Shown: positions 61,765 to 64,000 of the stretch, piece by piece
Layout of the letters: each line of letters begins with the position of its first letter
Position numbering within the stretch: position 1 is the stretch's first letter
DNA from: Rhodosorus marinus
Lineage: Eukaryota > Rhodophyta > Stylonematophyceae > Stylonematales > Stylonemataceae
Assembly: GCA_029953675.1 (NCBI GenBank)
Contig: JAMWBK010000003.1
Span: 558,001 to 622,000 of the forward strand
Length of the DNA stretch: 64,000 nt
Reading direction: 5' to 3'
Notes under the pieces: model-generated
The model's input: the letters and a program-made list of their open reading frames with translations, nothing else
The model's database searches: none
What the model was told of the DNA's origin: nothing
Position numbers and translations under genes: made by a program

Positions 61765-62984
61765 GCTGATGTACTAAGGCAAAAGCGTCATCGTTGCGCT
61801 CAATATGTTGTGTAGCTTCCGCAAGCAACCTCGTCTCTGCCAACCCAAATCGTCCAAATGGCTCCAGAATAAAGCGGATAAAGATTAAATCATTCCCACA
61901 TAGCATCTCGATAACGGGTCCGCTTTCTGAGACTCAAATAACCCGAGGATCTAGTCGCGTGTGACCTTTCCCGTGGAGCCTGTGAGGACGGGCCGTTCTC
62001 AATTCTTGGAATGTCGGACGAGTGCCCCGCATGTGATGTCCGATAATGCAGAATTTCCGCGCACGACCTCCCGCTTGCCCGTGCGCTCGTGAATGCTAGT
62101 CATCGACCACTACGACAGTTCATATACGTAGACATAGTGTTTGCCGGTGCGGTGACTTCGGACCATGATTTCCGTACGCAGCCGACTTCCTGTTAGAAAA
62201 AATGCTCAGGTTCCTCGTGAACACCGCGTAGGTTCCAGTTGCGGAGGTGTGCCCCGCTAGCTCGTCTCTGAGGTATTTGTATCTGAGGGTTCAGTTTCCA
62301 GTAGACGATCAGTGATGGGAAGGTAAATTCCGAATGCAGGAGCCCGCACCCAATCCTGAGATGAGCGTAAACGCGGCCGAAAATCGTCGGGGATGTCACA
62401 ATTGTCCACAAGAGCGGCAAAAGCAAGCTGGGATTCTCGTGGTAGAGTATGTGTTGTAATTGACCAGGGGAGCTGGAATTCTGAGGACTCATCGGAGACC
62501 ACCGCATTAGAACCACTGTTATGCCATCCGGCGAGGTTCCGAACCCGAGGCAACGCACATACGCCAGTTCTCGTATTCGTATTGTTACGTTGAATAACTG
62601 CACGGCCTAGTTGTCGAGCGCAGAAATTCAGCTGAATCGCATTTCACGTGAGGGGGGGGGGGGTATACTCGTTCGACATTCCAAGCCTAAACGAGAGAGA
62701 AACTCACATTGCTGTGAATAGATCGAGCCTCTGCAGGACCCTATTGCCCACCGATGCTCATTCTACCCTTCGCTATTTCCCAATAATTCAGAAGAAAAAA
62801 AGCCCTATCCTCCGGGGCGTCTAGCGCAGCGCTAATGGACCTGCAATTCAGCGCTGGTTCTGGATAGCTCCAGGGAGCCGAAGCTCAGTCCCACAACTTC
62901 CTTGCCCAGCGCCAAGAATCCATTGGAAACCAGTGCCAAGTTGCAATAACATAGTGGTTTTGTTAAAAACGAAGTCAAAGCTCA
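61765..62984. other. Intergenic DNA
   Basis: Nothing supported. Overlapping minus frames at 62193-62603 show no family similarity. A 12-base G run is at 62652-62663. Confidence 0.45.
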
Positions 62985-63220
62985 GAATATGCCGACCTCG
63001 CCGTTGTTTGCCCAATGTCAAGTACCTATCTCCGACCTGCCCGCCCTACGCCGGGGTGCAGCAGCTGCTGTTCTCCGCCAGCAGGAGCGCCGGTACGCTG
63101 AGAGTACGGCCAGCCTCCTTTCTGCTGAGAACCTGGCAAAGGTTTCAATCTTTCGTCGTGGAAAGCATTGATCATCTGGAACAGTTAAAATTGGAGTGGC
63201 TTCAAAAAAAAATTCACTGA
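62985..63220 (+). pseudogene. LINE-type retroelement tail (copy E), frame-shifted
   Basis: One frame carries QVPISDLPALRRGAAAAVL and RQQERRYAES, matching the basic helix region of the C-terminal domain. The continuation FQSFVVESIDHLEQ, which corresponds to FVPFAVE-x-FG-x-L, is in another frame. The shift between them shows decay. No upstream reverse-transcriptase core was found. Confidence 0.5.
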
Positions 63221-64000
63221 CCGTCCCGTCGAGGATCTTCTCCTCCGACGACGGCCGGCCCAGTGTCCCTTATGCGATGTTCCAAGCATCTTGCTAGCCG
63301 AGGCTCGATTTCGTGGCCTTGGCTTACACACGCTCGTTCCTCGTTCCTATTTGTATTACGCACTGCGTAGCGCTTAAGGATGTGTTAGTAAAACCACCAG
63401 TAACCACCAAACCTTTACCTGTTAAGATCCAACTGCTTAACAGAAGACGCCACGGAATATTGTTTTCTAAAAACTTAATAGGCGACGCTCTCGCATCACT
63501 TTCAGCCAACAACTTTCCTATTGAAAAACAGCATCTCAAAATAGTATTTTGGAATAAAACAATCAGGCTTTGTATGCTTCCAGAATTTTTTTTTTTTGGC
63601 ATATGCCCAAAAAAATGGCGATCCCCACCATCCGGATTATTTTCTGTGGGTAATCTGCTATTAGATCCAATTCGAAAGGGACTTGCTACTTTCTAGAAAC
63701 CATTTTAATTGGTATATCAAACCAGGCCAGGGAACCGAGCGAAAGCTCTATATTCCCCTTGGGCTCCCCCTAACAATAGCCCCCCGGGCGGCATACCGCA
63801 AGACCGTAGCCGGAATCACAATAGGAAGCTGAAACAGGCTAAGCGGAGCCATGATACTCAGCATCCCCCACGGAATATCTATCCCGGCATATCGGGTTTA
63901 CTAAACTTGGGTCAGAAGACTGCGCTTTAGTAAATTTTCCGGGCTTAAATCGAGAGCAAATTCAGCTGTTATCAAGATCCTCATTCTGGATAGAAGGCCA
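63221..64000. other. Right end of window
   Basis: A plus frame at 63313-63696 (127 codons) is open and more AT-rich than its surroundings but matches nothing I know. No tRNA or other RNA gene was seen. Features here may be cut by the window edge. Confidence 0.35.

Noticed and set aside
62193-62603. Two overlapping minus frames near the RTX remnant
   Set aside because: They overlap in different frames and neither contains RTX repeats or another known domain.

Overview
The window reads as nuclear DNA of a photosynthetic eukaryote with a non-green plastid, most likely a unicellular red alga or a related lineage. Protein-coding genes are broken by many short GT-AG introns (about 59-150 nt). One gene encodes the plastid ATP synthase gamma subunit without the cysteine-bearing segment of green plants, and another a thylakoid-lumen type pentapeptide protein. 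Two tRNA genes are present, and intergenic DNA holds decayed LINE-type retroelements. The lineage call is inference; no marker gene settles it.

Layout. 1-22 kb is gene-rich: a Gly/Met-rich protein (5' cut by the window edge), acyl-protein thioesterase, tRNA-Lys, tRNA-Thr, glutathionyl-hydroquinone reductase, the ubiquitin E2 variant UEV1/MMS2, a pentapeptide-repeat protein, mitochondrial ribosomal protein uS10, a PH-domain protein kinase, an O-methyltransferase fused in frame to a deoxynucleoside kinase, AtpC, and a two-finger C2H2 protein. 22-33.7 kb and 34.5-43.3 kb are nearly gene-free apart from one C2H2 gene between them; they hold direct repeats and retroelement remnants. 43-56 kb carries a C2H2 gene, a SET-domain methyltransferase of the Rubisco-LSMT/SETD3 type, the proteasome ATPase RPT5, a ceramide synthase, and a further C2H2 gene. 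56-64 kb is again gene-poor, with two retroelement tails and a frame-broken run of RTX-type calcium-binding repeats.

How the genes relate. Neighbours are mostly unrelated housekeeping genes, so no operon-like pathway is implied. Shared themes are organelle function (AtpC, pentapeptide protein, uS10m), protein turnover (UEV1, RPT5), and a local set of four small C2H2 proteins that share an unusual second finger. The most notable features are the methyltransferase-deoxynucleoside kinase fusion, that C2H2 family, and the RTX-repeat remnant. Exon boundaries were worked out by eye from splice sites and family similarity; none is confirmed by transcripts.
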